A stretch of 64,000 nucleotides of DNA from Halomonas gemina (GTDB taxonomy: Bacteria > Pseudomonadota > Gammaproteobacteria > Pseudomonadales > Halomonadaceae), in the NCBI RefSeq assembly GCF_023554995.1, contig NZ_JAMJPK010000004.1, forward strand, positions 1-64,000, read 5' to 3'. How positions within the stretch are numbered: the first letter of the stretch is position 1; each line of letters begins with the position of its first letter. Below are positions 21,070 to 29,721 of this stretch, in pieces. The position numbers and the translations under genes are program-made. Under the pieces are notes generated by a model, which saw nothing but the letters and a program-made list of their open reading frames with translations, was not told the DNA's origin and searched no databases.

Positions 21070-22208
21070 TGCCCGAGGACGCGATGCCCGTGGAGGTGAT
21101 GCCAGAGCTGACGCTGATCGTCGCCGGTGATCCCGACCAGTGCACCGGGGGCTATGTCTACGATGCCCGGATGGTGACGGAACTGCGCCGGCAGGGATGG
21201 CGGGTCGCGGTGGTCGGGCTCGAGGGACGTTTCCCGTTGGCTGACCCGAAGGCCCGTCGCAGCATGACGGCTGCCCTGGGGCGGCTTCCCGACGCTGCCC
21301 GGGTGGTCATCGATGGCCTGGCCATGGGCGGACTGCCCGAGGAGGTCGAGCAACATGCCGCGCGTCTGCGGATCATCGCCCTCGTCCATCACCCCCTGGC
21401 CGACGAGACCGGCCTCGACCTCGCCGAGCAGAGGGCGTTTCGCGAGAGTGAAGCCCGGGCGCTGGCCGCAGCCCGCCGGGTGATCGTCACCAGTTCCCAC
21501 ACCGCCCGGGGCCTGACGGCGTATGGCGTCCCCGATGACCGACTCCGGGTGGCACAGCCCGGCGTCGCGCCGGCTCCGCTCGCGGCCAGCGCCCTGGGCC
21601 ACGATGACCCGACGCCTCCCTGGCGGCTGCTCTGCGTGGCGACCCTCACGCCCCGCAAGGGGCATGACTGCCTGCTGGAGGCGCTGGCCGGGCTGCAGGG
21701 ACGCGACTGGACCCTCGAGGTCATCGGCAGCCACTCACGGGACCCCGCCCACGCCGCCCGCCTGCTCGAGACCACGCGTCGGGATGGCCTGACGGAACGC
21801 ATCGTCTGGGCCGGTGAGCGGGATGCCGCGGAACTGGCAGCGGCCTACCACCGGGCCGATCTCTTCGTGTTGCCCTCCCTTTACGAGGGCTACGGCATGG
21901 TCGTGACCGAGGCGCTGGCGCGGGGATTACCGGTGATCACCACCACCGGCGGGGCCCTGGCCGATACCCTGCCCCCCGAGGCGGGCATCGCCGTGCCCCC
22001 CGGTGATGCCCGCGCACTGCGCGAGGCGCTGTCGCGCTGGATGGACGATGCCGATGTCAGGCGCCGCCTGCGCTGCGGTGCCGGTCAGGCCAGGCAGGGG
22101 CTGGCGGATTGGCAACAGGCGGGGCAGGCCTTCATGGCCGCGCTGGCGGGTATCCCCGTGGCGCCCATCGGCGACCCGGCCCGCCGCGAGCGGAGGCTGT
22201 CGTCATGA
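21069..22208 (+). CDS. GT4-type glycosyltransferase
   Basis: 379-residue GT-B glycosyltransferase: N-terminal acceptor domain with a GGYVYDARMVTEL loop, C-terminal Glycos_transf_1 domain from about residue 185 (LLCVATLTPRKGHDCLLEAL), and the nucleotide-sugar motif EGYGMVVTEALARGLPVI. No membrane segment. The start overlaps the PTPS stop and the stop overlaps the methyltransferase start (ATGA), so it is in a coupled operon. Within the cluster it would put a sugar on a small molecule or lipid; donor and acceptor cannot be read from sequence. ATGs at 21084 and 21102 are alternative starts. Confidence 0.82.
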   Translation: MPEDAMPVEVMPELTLIVAGDPDQCTGGYVYDARMVTELRRQGWRVAVVGLEGRFPLADPKARRSMTAALGRLPDAARVVIDGLAMGGLPEEVEQHAARLRIIALVHHPLADETGLDLAEQRAFRESEARALAAARRVIVTSSHTARGLTAYGVPDDRLRVAQPGVAPAPLAASALGHDDPTPPWRLLCVATLTPRKGHDCLLEALAGLQGRDWTLEVIGSHSRDPAHAARLLETTRRDGLTERIVWAGERDAAELAAAYHRADLFVLPSLYEGYGMVVTEALARGLPVITTTGGALADTLPPEAGIAVPPGDARALREALSRWMDDADVRRRLRCGAGQARQGLADWQQAGQAFMAALAGIPVAPIGDPARRERRLSS

Positions 22209-23080
22209 GTGCCACCACCGCCCACGATCTGTTCTCCGCGGAGTGGCTGGCACTGCGCGAAGGACTGGATGCCCGGTCGCGGAGCCATCGCCTGACCGGG
22301 CTGGCCGCAGAGTGGCTGAACGCGCGCGCCGCCCCCCATGGCATCGTCGACCTGGGCAGCGGCAGCGGCAGCAACCTGCGCTTCCTGGCCCCCCGCCTGC
22401 CTGGCCCCCAGCGCTGGCGACTGGTCGATCACGATGCCGGCCTGCTGTGCCATGCCCGCCGGCGGGGCAGCCGCCCGCGCGACAGTGCCGGGGCCCCGGT
22501 GGCCCTCGAGACCCGATGCCGCGGCCTGGCCCCGATCGATGGGGGACTGCTCGCCGGTGCCGATCTGGTGGTTGCCTCGGCGCTGTTCGACCTGATGCCC
22601 CGCTGCTGGGTGGAATCGCTGGTGGCCGCCTGCGCGGACCGTGGCCAGGCCCTGCTGTTGACCCTCAGCGTGGACGGCGACTGGGCCTTCCTGGACCGTC
22701 AGGGCGCGCGCGTCGATGACAGCGAGGACATCGCCGTGCGCACCCTCTTCCAGGCGCATCAGTACCGCGACAAGGGCCTGGGGCCCGCGCTGGGTGGTGA
22801 GGCGCCCGCGGTGCTGGTCAGCACCCTGGCGGGCGCCGGTTTCCGGGTGGAGAGCGATGCCACCCCCTGGCATCTGGCGGCCGGGGACGCCACCCGGCGA
22901 TCTCTGGCCGAGGCCCTGGTCACCGGCTGGCACGATGCCGCCGTCGATGAGACGCCGACAAAGGCGACGCGCCTCGGCGCCTGGCGAGACCGCCGCCTGG
23001 CGGCCATGCTCGCCGGGGAGCTAGGCGTGACGGTGGGGCATCGCGACCTCTTCGCCTGGCCGGCGGCGGGTCCAGGGTGA
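22205..23080 (+). CDS. SAM-dependent methyltransferase
   Basis: 291 residues. Motif I is VDLGSGSGSNLRFLAPRL (about residues 46-63), followed by an acidic post-motif (LVDHDAGLL) and ADLVVASALFDLMP in the position of motif II. The C-terminal third is variable, consistent with substrate recognition. It starts inside the glycosyltransferase stop (ATGA) and ends in a GTGA overlap with the membrane-protein gene. In the cluster it presumably methylates the glycosylated or pterin-like intermediate, which is inference. Confidence 0.8.
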   Translation: MSATTAHDLFSAEWLALREGLDARSRSHRLTGLAAEWLNARAAPHGIVDLGSGSGSNLRFLAPRLPGPQRWRLVDHDAGLLCHARRRGSRPRDSAGAPVALETRCRGLAPIDGGLLAGADLVVASALFDLMPRCWVESLVAACADRGQALLLTLSVDGDWAFLDRQGARVDDSEDIAVRTLFQAHQYRDKGLGPALGGEAPAVLVSTLAGAGFRVESDATPWHLAAGDATRRSLAEALVTGWHDAAVDETPTKATRLGAWRDRRLAAMLAGELGVTVGHRDLFAWPAAGPG

Positions 23081-24044
23081 CCATGTTGCCGACCCGATCC
23101 TCTCGCCTGTGGCGGCCACTGGCCAGCCTGCTGCTGCTGGGCGGGCTCTGGGCGTGGCTCGAGCCGGGGGAGGTGATCGACGCGGTCGGTCCCCTGGCCC
23201 CGGGCTGGATCCTGATGGCCCTGGCCTTGACGCTGCCTCAGGTGCTGCTTTCCGCCTGGCGCTGGCGGCTGACCGCATGCCGTCTCGGCCTGTCGCTGGG
23301 CTGGGGGCGTGCGCTGCGGGAGTACTACCTGGCCCTGTTCCTCAACCAGGTGCTGCCCGGCGGGGTGGCGGGGGATGCCGCCCGGGCCTGGCGACACTCC
23401 CGGGCCAGCGGACGCCGGTGCAGCGCCTGGCGGGCGGTGATCATCGAACGCGCCTCCGGCCAGCTGGCGCTGCTGCTGCTGACCCTGCTGGTGGTGGCCA
23501 TGTCGCCGTTGTGGCAGGGGCTGCTCGGCGAGGCGCTGGCCGGTCTTTTCTCGCCGGGCTGGTTGCTGGTCGCCGCGCTGCTGGCCGTGCTCGGCGTGCC
23601 GATGACGCGCCGTCTGCTGCGCCAGCCGCCGGCGGCGCTGGCCGGGCTGGGGAGAGACCTGCGTCGCAGTCTGCTGGCCTCCTCGGTCTGGCCACGGCAG
23701 CTCGCCGGCTCCCTGCTGCTGGTCTTGAGCTATGCCCTGGTGTTCGTCTGCGCGGCCCGGGCGATCGGGGTCACGCTGTCGCTGGGCACGCTGCTGTCGC
23801 TGGTGCCCCCGGTGCTGATGGCGATGCTGATCCCGCTCTCGCTGGCCGGCTGGGGCGTTCGTGAGGGCGCGGCGGCACTGGTCTGGGGGCTGGCCGGGCT
23901 GCCGCCGGCCGAGGGGGTGGCGGTGTCGATGGCCTACGGCCTGCTGGTGCTGCTGGCGAGCCTGCCCGGTGCGCTGTTTCTCCCGGGCCTGGTCCGCCGC
24001 CGCGTCGGCGCCGTGCCATCGGACGCGGGCCCCTCGGACCCTGA
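23077..24044 (+). CDS. Flippase-like membrane protein (lysylphosphatidylglycerol synthase TM / UPF0104)
   Basis: About 310 residues with seven or eight membrane helices and the family signature regions (FLNQVLPGGVAGDAARAW and PLSLAGWGVREGA). Relatives include MprF's flippase half and proteins of glycolipid and carotenoid gene sets, so lipid translocation is plausible. The coordinates are inferred: as the bases stand, the frame does not stop near 24044 but runs to 24999, antisense to the reductase gene. Family length and a TGA at 24042-24044 in the next frame, four bases before the convergent gene's stop, suggest a one-base shift near 24000-24040. A small hairpin (24037-24050) lies on the junction. 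Confidence 0.7.
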
Positions 24045-24048
24045 AGGG

Positions 24049-24909
24049 TCAGGGCCGGCTGAGGTCCGCCTCGGTGAGGTCCAGGTCAAAGAGGGTGTCG
24101 TCCCCGCAGCGGAAGGTCCGCGCGGCGGGGCGACGCGCCTGCTCCAGGGTGGCAATGGGCGACATGGCCAGCCCCGGCCGGCCGGAGCCGATCAGCAGCG
24201 GTGCCACCAGCAGGTGCAGGCGATCGAGCACGCCGGCCTCCAGGAACCTCGATACCGTGATGCCGCCGCCCTCGATCAGCACGCGCTCGAGCCCGCGAGC
24301 GGCAAGCGCCTCGAGCACGGCAGCGGGGGCGAAGCCGTCGGGTCCCAGCGGCAGCCGCAGGCGGGTGACGTGGTTGGCCTCCGGTGTGGCGATAGCGGCC
24401 TGCTCGCCGACCAGGTGGAGGCAGGGGGCCTGGGCCTCGCGCAGCAGGCGCAGCGTCGCCGGCGCTCGGCCTCGCGGGTCGAGGATCACCCGCACCGGCT
24501 GGCGCCCGCTGACGTGGCGCACCGTGAGCAGGGGGTCGTCCTCGCAGGCGGTGCCGGCGCCGACCACCACGGCATCCACCAGGGCCCTCAGCCGGTGCAG
24601 GTGCATCAGGCTCTCGGGACCATTGATGTAGTGGGAGTGTCCGCTCTCGGTGGCAATGCGGCCATCCAGGCTCTGGCCGAGCTGGGCCAGGGCCAGGCGG
24701 CCGGGATGCATCGCCAGCGGGGTCAGGTTGTCGAGCAGTTCCCGGGCCTCCTCGCTCGCGGGGATCTCCGACGTCCATCCGCTGGCCGTCAGCTGCAACG
24801 GGCCGTCCCTGTAAACTGCCGCCGCGGAGCGGGTCGCGCCCTCGCGGGCCCGGCACAGGGCCTGCCAGGCCGTCTCGTGGTCCAGGGTGTCGGGCAGGGT
24901 CGGGGGCAT
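24049..24909 (-). CDS. RibD-like pyrimidine reductase domain protein (no deaminase domain)
   Basis: 286 residues. From about residue 70 it is a RibD C-terminal (dihydrofolate-reductase-like) domain: ALAQLGQSLDGRIATESGHS, HLHRLRALVDAVVVGAGTA, EDDPLLTVR, VRVILDPRGR and RVLIEGGGITVSRFLE. The zinc-dependent deaminase half of canonical RibD is missing. Such stand-alone reductases reduce the ribosyl side chain of the GTP cyclohydrolase II product before deamination in fungi and archaea. Start at 24909 (GGAG upstream) is preferred over 24942. It is divergent from the GTP cyclohydrolase gene by 76 bases and convergent with the flippase-like gene. Confidence 0.82.
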   Translation of the reverse strand: MPPTLPDTLDHETAWQALCRAREGATRSAAAVYRDGPLQLTASGWTSEIPASEEARELLDNLTPLAMHPGRLALAQLGQSLDGRIATESGHSHYINGPESLMHLHRLRALVDAVVVGAGTACEDDPLLTVRHVSGRQPVRVILDPRGRAPATLRLLREAQAPCLHLVGEQAAIATPEANHVTRLRLPLGPDGFAPAAVLEALAARGLERVLIEGGGITVSRFLEAGVLDRLHLLVAPLLIGSGRPGLAMSPIATLEQARRPAARTFRCGDDTLFDLDLTEADLSRP

Positions 24910-24985
24910 GAGGGCTCCGGGCCAGGGGAAAGACTTCATCATGCGCAGTCCGCCGCGGCGGGACAAGGCGTGCAAGGAGGGCACC

Positions 24986-26128
24986 ATGCATCAGGTTGAA
25001 CGGGCCATCTTCGATCTGCGACGGGGGCTGCCGGTGGTGGTCAGCGCCGGAGACGCTTGCGTGCTGGTCCAGGCCATCGAGGGGGCGAGTGAGGCGTCGG
25101 TGTCGCGATTGGCCACTTACGCGGGCGACACGCCCTCGCTGGTCCTGAGCGACCACCGCCTGGCGGTCCTGGGGGCGCCGGGTGCCCGAGGCTCGGCCCG
25201 CCTGCCATTGCCCGAGGGGACCGGTCGGCGGCGGCTGGTCGACCTGGCCTTCGGCATCGCCCCGGAGGTGACGGTGGGGCGCGAGGAACTGGCCGACTGG
25301 CGCCGGTCACTGGCCCCCGCCGAGGCGGCCGACCGCGCGGCCCTGGCGCTGATGCGCCGGGCGCTGCTGATTCCGGCGGCGCTGGTGGCCCGGGTCAGCG
25401 AGGTGCAACGGCCCGCCGTGGAGGCCCGGGTGGCGGAGGGCACCTGGCTTGCGGTCCGCTCGGATCAGGCCGAGCACTGCCTGGAGGGGGGTGTCGGCAT
25501 GCTCAAGCGCGTCAGCGAGGCGCAGATCCCCCTGGCGGATGCCTTCGACTGTCGCTTCATCCTGTTTCGCGAAGCCGATGGCCTGCGCGAGCACGTGGCG
25601 GTGGTGATCGGCGAGCCCGGCAGCGGCGATGCGGCGGTGCCGCTGCGCCTGCACTCGGCCTGCCTGACCGGGGATCTGTTCGGCAGCCTGCGCTGTGACT
25701 GCGGTGAGCAGCTGCGCAATGCTGTGGCCGACATCCAGGCGCTGGGCGGTGGCGTGCTGCTCTATCTGGCCCAGGAGGGGCGCGGCATCGGGCTGGCCAA
25801 CAAGCTGCGCGCCTATACCCTCCAGGACAGCGGCCTGGACACCCTGGATGCCGACCAGATCCTGGGCTTCGGTGAGGACGAGCGACGCTACGGGGTCGCG
25901 GTGGACATGCTGGATGCCCTGGGCATCCGTCGCGTGCAGCTGCTGACCAACAACCCGGGCAAGGTGGCGGCCCTGGCCGAGGGCGGTATCGAGGTGGTCG
26001 AGCGCCAGGCGCTCTATGGCAGCCTCAACGATCACAATCGGCGCTACCTCAGCGCCAAGTCGGAACGCGCCGGCCACCTGCTCGATGCCGTGTTCGAAGG
26101 CGATCAGGGCCCGGCCGCCCGGTCGTGA
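24986..26128 (+). CDS. ribA: GTP cyclohydrolase II with a non-canonical N-terminal domain
   Basis: 380 residues. The C-terminal half (from about 205) is a complete GTP cyclohydrolase II: zinc ligands Cys226, Cys237 and Cys239 in CLTGDLFGSLRCDCG, QEGRGIGLANK, the catalytic DER at 298-300 and LLTNNPGKV. It would convert GTP to 2,5-diamino-6-ribosylamino-4-pyrimidinone phosphate plus formate. The N-terminal half starts like DHBP synthase (ERAIFDLRRGLPVVV) but lacks its acidic DDEDRENEGD motif, so it is probably not a working RibB. AAGGAGG precedes the ATG, fixing the start. Whether this serves riboflavin or the neighbouring special cluster cannot be decided without seeing the rest of the genome. 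Confidence 0.88.
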   Translation: MHQVERAIFDLRRGLPVVVSAGDACVLVQAIEGASEASVSRLATYAGDTPSLVLSDHRLAVLGAPGARGSARLPLPEGTGRRRLVDLAFGIAPEVTVGREELADWRRSLAPAEAADRAALALMRRALLIPAALVARVSEVQRPAVEARVAEGTWLAVRSDQAEHCLEGGVGMLKRVSEAQIPLADAFDCRFILFREADGLREHVAVVIGEPGSGDAAVPLRLHSACLTGDLFGSLRCDCGEQLRNAVADIQALGGGVLLYLAQEGRGIGLANKLRAYTLQDSGLDTLDADQILGFGEDERRYGVAVDMLDALGIRRVQLLTNNPGKVAALAEGGIEVVERQALYGSLNDHNRRYLSAKSERAGHLLDAVFEGDQGPAARS

Positions 26129-26140
26129 GGGGGGGGGGGG
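26129..26140. repeat. 12-base poly-G tract
   Basis: Twelve consecutive G directly after the ribA stop, between two convergent genes. Such tracts are prone to slipped-strand length change and to sequencing error. Other G runs in the window: 8 at 14203-14210, 9 at 62635-62643. Confidence 0.85.
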
Positions 26141-26156
26141 CGGAGAGCGACGAGCG

Positions 26157-26957
26157 CTAGCGACGGCGGAAGGTATTGACCGCCATGTCCCGGGTCTCGC
26201 ACAGGATGCGGGCGATGCGCTTGCCGTAGTGGGCCACCAGCCGCTGGCCGAGTTCGGCCGTGCCGAGGCGGGCATTGCCCACCACCCCCGCGGGATGCAG
26301 GTCCTCGGCCAGCCAGGCGAAGGCTGCCTCTCCCTCCGGGCCCAGCAGCAGTCCCTGCTCTGCCATCGCCTCACCCCGCGAGGGCGGGTGGTCCAGCTGG
26401 TCGAGGCGCACCTTGTGCGGGGCCAGGTGGCGCATCATGGCGGTTTCCAGCGCGCCCCCGTGGAGCCCGTGGCGCAGCTCCTCGGCGGGCAGGGTGCCCG
26501 GCGGCGGCATTCGGGTGTAGTGGACCTTGACCACCAGCATGCCGTGCCGGCGGCGCAGTCGCAGGGCGGCCAGGTCCATCACCGCCTTGTTGCCGCCATG
26601 GCTGTTGAGCAGCACCAGCCGCTGCAGGCCGGCCCGGGCCACGGCGTCGCCATGGGCCTCCAGGGTGGCGATGGCCAGCTCCGGTGGCAGGCTGAGGGTC
26701 CCGGGGAAGCTCAGGTGCTCGTCGCTGGCTCCCACCGCCATCGGCGGCAGGATCACCAGAGGGAAGCGCCCGGGCAGGTGGGTGAGAGCCTCCTCCAGAA
26801 GCCCCTCACCGATATCGAGGTCGGTGGAGAGCGGCAGGTGGGCGCCGTGCTGCTCGATGGCGCCCACCACCATCACCGCCACGCTAGTGCGCGGCAGGGT
26901 CGAGATCTCATGACGGGTGAGATCCCGCCAACGGGGGCAAGGGGGGAGATCACTCAT
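26157..26957 (-). CDS. Creatininase-family amidohydrolase
   Basis: 266-residue member of the creatininase/MftE/ArfB superfamily. The metal-site motifs are intact: GAIEQHGAHLPLSTDLD (Glu, His and Asp ligands), LNSHGGNK, and HGGALETAMM with the last Glu. The archaeal member ArfB removes the formyl group from the formylaminopyrimidine made from GTP in riboflavin/F420 synthesis, which is notable next to a GTP cyclohydrolase II and a RibD-type reductase. Its start overlaps the FkbM gene stop (ATGA), so it is transcribed with the opg operon, and its end faces ribA. Either setting could reflect its role. Confidence 0.82.
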   Translation of the reverse strand: MSDLPPCPRWRDLTRHEISTLPRTSVAVMVVGAIEQHGAHLPLSTDLDIGEGLLEEALTHLPGRFPLVILPPMAVGASDEHLSFPGTLSLPPELAIATLEAHGDAVARAGLQRLVLLNSHGGNKAVMDLAALRLRRRHGMLVVKVHYTRMPPPGTLPAEELRHGLHGGALETAMMRHLAPHKVRLDQLDHPPSRGEAMAEQGLLLGPEGEAAFAWLAEDLHPAGVVGNARLGTAELGQRLVAHYGKRIARILCETRDMAVNTFRRR

Positions 26958-27778
26958 GGGCCATTGCGCTCCGTGTCGTGTCGGTCGTCGATACGCCGTG
27001 CGTAGAGGTCGCCCGAGGCCAGGCCGTCGGCGCCTTCGGCCAGCCACTCACGCGTGGCCGCCGCCGAGCGCCACGTCGTCCACGCGAACCGCCGGCCCTC
27101 GCCGGCGATGGCGTTGAAGCGGTAGTCGCCCAGCCCGGCCAGCCGCACCACGCAGCGGTCGGCCACGTCCAGGGCACCGGCGACGAACTCCACCGAGACC
27201 CCTTCGATGGGCTGGGTAAGCCCGGCCAGGACCTCGGCCTCGAAGCCCTCCACGTCGATCTTGCAGAAGCGCGGCAGCCCATGGTCGGCGATCAGCCTGT
27301 CGAGGGTGGTCACGGGGACTCGCTGGCGGCCTTCCCAGCGTACCTTGCGAAAGCCGGGGTTACGTTCGGCGATCTCGCGGCGCCATTTGTGGGCCAGGGT
27401 GGAGACGGTCGGTGTCGCCTCGCTCACCGCCAGCTCGGCCTCGCCGGGTGCCGCTCCGGCGGCGCTGGGCAGCAGGGTGACACCCCGGCGCCGTCCCACC
27501 AGGCGCTTCAGCCAGAGAAACAGGGCCGGCTGGGGCTCCAGCGCGACCACTCGGGCGCCCAGCCCCTGGAAGGCGGCGGTGCGATCGCCCAGATGGGCAC
27601 CGATGTCGAACGCCAGGTCGCCGGGCCCGACGAAGTCGGCATAGAGCCGCTGCAGGGCCCGCTGGCGTCCCGGCCGCCAGTAGATGACCAGCGAGCGAGC
27701 CAGTCCCAGGCCGCGTGACAATCGGCGGGTCGCCGCGACCAGCGGGGTGGACATGCCAGGGCCTTCGGTGTGCGTCAT
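26954..27778 (-). CDS. FkbM-family methyltransferase
   Basis: 274 residues with the FkbM SAM-methyltransferase pattern: LAFDIGAHLGDRTAAF as motif I (about residues 55-70), VVALEPQPALF, and the family's late CKIDVEGFEAEVLAGL block. FkbM enzymes usually O-methylate sugars or polyketides. The start overlaps the opgH stop (ATGA) and the stop overlaps the creatininase start (ATGA). Coupling to opgGH suggests it may methylate osmoregulated periplasmic glucan or its precursor, although it has no signal peptide and would act in the cytoplasm. Start at 27754 is an alternative. Confidence 0.82.
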   Translation of the reverse strand: MTHTEGPGMSTPLVAATRRLSRGLGLARSLVIYWRPGRQRALQRLYADFVGPGDLAFDIGAHLGDRTAAFQGLGARVVALEPQPALFLWLKRLVGRRRGVTLLPSAAGAAPGEAELAVSEATPTVSTLAHKWRREIAERNPGFRKVRWEGRQRVPVTTLDRLIADHGLPRFCKIDVEGFEAEVLAGLTQPIEGVSVEFVAGALDVADRCVVRLAGLGDYRFNAIAGEGRRFAWTTWRSAAATREWLAEGADGLASGDLYARRIDDRHDTERNGP

Positions 27779-29721
27779 TCGCGTTTCGTCCTCGGGTCGG
27801 TGTTCGCCAGGGCCGTCGGCGGCTGGGCGGGCCTGGAGGAGGGCGTTTTTGCCACCGGCGGCCAGGTAGAGAACGACTGTACCGGCATCTCGCCGGGATG
27901 CTCCGGCGGTGGGGGGGCCAGGCGGGCCTCGGGTTGGCTCGGCGAGGCCGTGGCCAGCCGCTGCAGGACGGCGGTGGGCGCCACCTCCGCCGGTACCCTC
28001 AGCAGGCCGGCGCGGTAGAGCCTGCGGCCATGGGTGAGGCTGCTGGTCAGCTTGACCAGGGGCCCCGCCATCAGCAGGCCCAGCCAGACCGGGGAGAGCC
28101 ACCAGAAGAACAGCGGGGCGAGCAGGTAGGTCGACCAGGCCCAAAGTGCGCCGATCAGGGTCGCGAGCCAGGTGTGGCGCAGCGCATCCCGCCAGGGCAC
28201 CGACCGCCCTTCGCGGACCTGGGCGTCCCAGCTCACCTTCTGGCCACTGAGCACGCTCAGGATGAACCAGCTGTGCAGCAGCATCATGAGGGGGGCGATC
28301 AGGATGGCGATGGCGATCTCCAGCAGGGTGCTTGCCAGCAGCCGTGCCCGGCCGCCGAAGGCGGCGGGCCGCTGAATGAAGGCCAGCAGGAACCCCAGTA
28401 CCTTCGGCAGCAGCAGTACCACCGCCGTGCTGATGAGCAGGGGCATGATCAGGTCGGGCGTGGCGATGGGCCAGTCGGGAAAGAGCTGGTAGCCGGCACT
28501 GAAGAAGTCATGGCGACCCTGGGCCCGGCCGATGGCGTCCACGGTGCCGACCACCAGCATCAGTCCCCACAGCAGTGAGGTCAGGTAGGCCAGCGCCCCG
28601 AACAGGAAGTGGAGGCGGTTCATGGGGTGAAGGCCGGTGGCGGTGAGCAGCCGAAGATGCTGCAGGTTGCCCTGGATCCAGCGCCTGTCGCGCTTGGCGA
28701 ACTCGAGGATATTGCTGGGCACTTCCTCGAAGCTTTCGCCGAGACGGACATCCAGGTGGACCTCCCAGCCGGCCCGTCGCATCAGCGCCGCCTCGACGAA
28801 GTCGTGGCTGAGTATCTCGCCGCCCAGCGGCGGCTTGCCGGGAAGCTCTGGCAGGCCGCAACTGGCCATGTAGGCTTGGGTGCGCAGGATGGCGTTGTGT
28901 CCCCAGAAGTTCACGGCATGCCCTTGCCAGAAACACTGCCCGGTGGCGAGTAGAGGGCTGTGCAGCGCGGCGGCGAACTGCGTGAAGCGACCGAACACGC
29001 TTGCCGAGCGAACCGGGATCGGTACCGTCTGGATAAGGCCGATCCTGGGATTGGCCTGCATGGCGGCCACCAGCGATACCAGGGTCGCGCCCCCCATGAG
29101 GCTGTCCGCGTCCAGCACGACCAGGTAGTCGTAGCGACCGCCCCAGCGGCGACAGAACTCCGCCAGGTTCCCGGCCTTGCGGCCCAGGTTGTCTTCGCGG
29201 CGACGATAGTGGATCGGAAGTTCGGGTGACAGTCGCTGTTGCAGGCCGGCGATGGCGGCTCGTTCCCGGCGGGCGATCGCATCGTCCCGGGTATCGCTGA
29301 GCACGAACACCTCGAACCCTCGGGCGTGGGGCTGTTCGAGCAGCGACCGGCAGCTGCTTTCCAGGCCCGCTGCAACGCGCTCGGGGTCCTCGTTATAGAT
29401 GGGCATCACCAGGGCCGTATGGTGCTCGCCGGGATCGCTCGCCGGCGGCCGGCGAGCGAGGCGGGCCAGGGTCAGGGGGTCGCGGCGAGCCAGCTGCAGC
29501 AGGAAGCCGATAATGGCCGTCCAGAAGGCGATGGTGATCCAGCCGAAGGTGATCACGAACAGGCCCAAAACGATACCCTGCAGCGCCGTGACGCCGTTGA
29601 CGCGCAGGATCTCGAACATGGCCCAGCTGCCCATGGCGGTCGTGGCGAGCACCAGCAGGGCGATACCCGCTTGACGTGCGGCCAGCCATGGCACCCGGGG
29701 GGAGCGATCAGCGCAGTTCAT
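27775..29721 (-). CDS. opgH: Glucan glucosyltransferase OpgH (MdoH)
   Basis: Inner-membrane family 2 glucosyltransferase that polymerises UDP-glucose into the beta-1,2 backbone of osmoregulated periplasmic glucans. 648 residues, shorter than E. coli OpgH (847), mainly for lack of the long N-terminal cytoplasmic extension. Two N-terminal membrane helices are followed by the GT2 core (MPIYNEDPERV, VVLDADSLM, and the RDRRWIQGNLQH variant of the QxxRW motif), then a cluster of C-terminal helices and a proline-rich tail. It starts 14 bases inside opgG and ends overlapping the FkbM gene. Confidence 0.93.
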   Translation of the reverse strand: MNCADRSPRVPWLAARQAGIALLVLATTAMGSWAMFEILRVNGVTALQGIVLGLFVITFGWITIAFWTAIIGFLLQLARRDPLTLARLARRPPASDPGEHHTALVMPIYNEDPERVAAGLESSCRSLLEQPHARGFEVFVLSDTRDDAIARRERAAIAGLQQRLSPELPIHYRRREDNLGRKAGNLAEFCRRWGGRYDYLVVLDADSLMGGATLVSLVAAMQANPRIGLIQTVPIPVRSASVFGRFTQFAAALHSPLLATGQCFWQGHAVNFWGHNAILRTQAYMASCGLPELPGKPPLGGEILSHDFVEAALMRRAGWEVHLDVRLGESFEEVPSNILEFAKRDRRWIQGNLQHLRLLTATGLHPMNRLHFLFGALAYLTSLLWGLMLVVGTVDAIGRAQGRHDFFSAGYQLFPDWPIATPDLIMPLLISTAVVLLLPKVLGFLLAFIQRPAAFGGRARLLASTLLEIAIAILIAPLMMLLHSWFILSVLSGQKVSWDAQVREGRSVPWRDALRHTWLATLIGALWAWSTYLLAPLFFWWLSPVWLGLLMAGPLVKLTSSLTHGRRLYRAGLLRVPAEVAPTAVLQRLATASPSQPEARLAPPPPEHPGEMPVQSFSTWPPVAKTPSSRPAQPPTALANTDPRTKRE

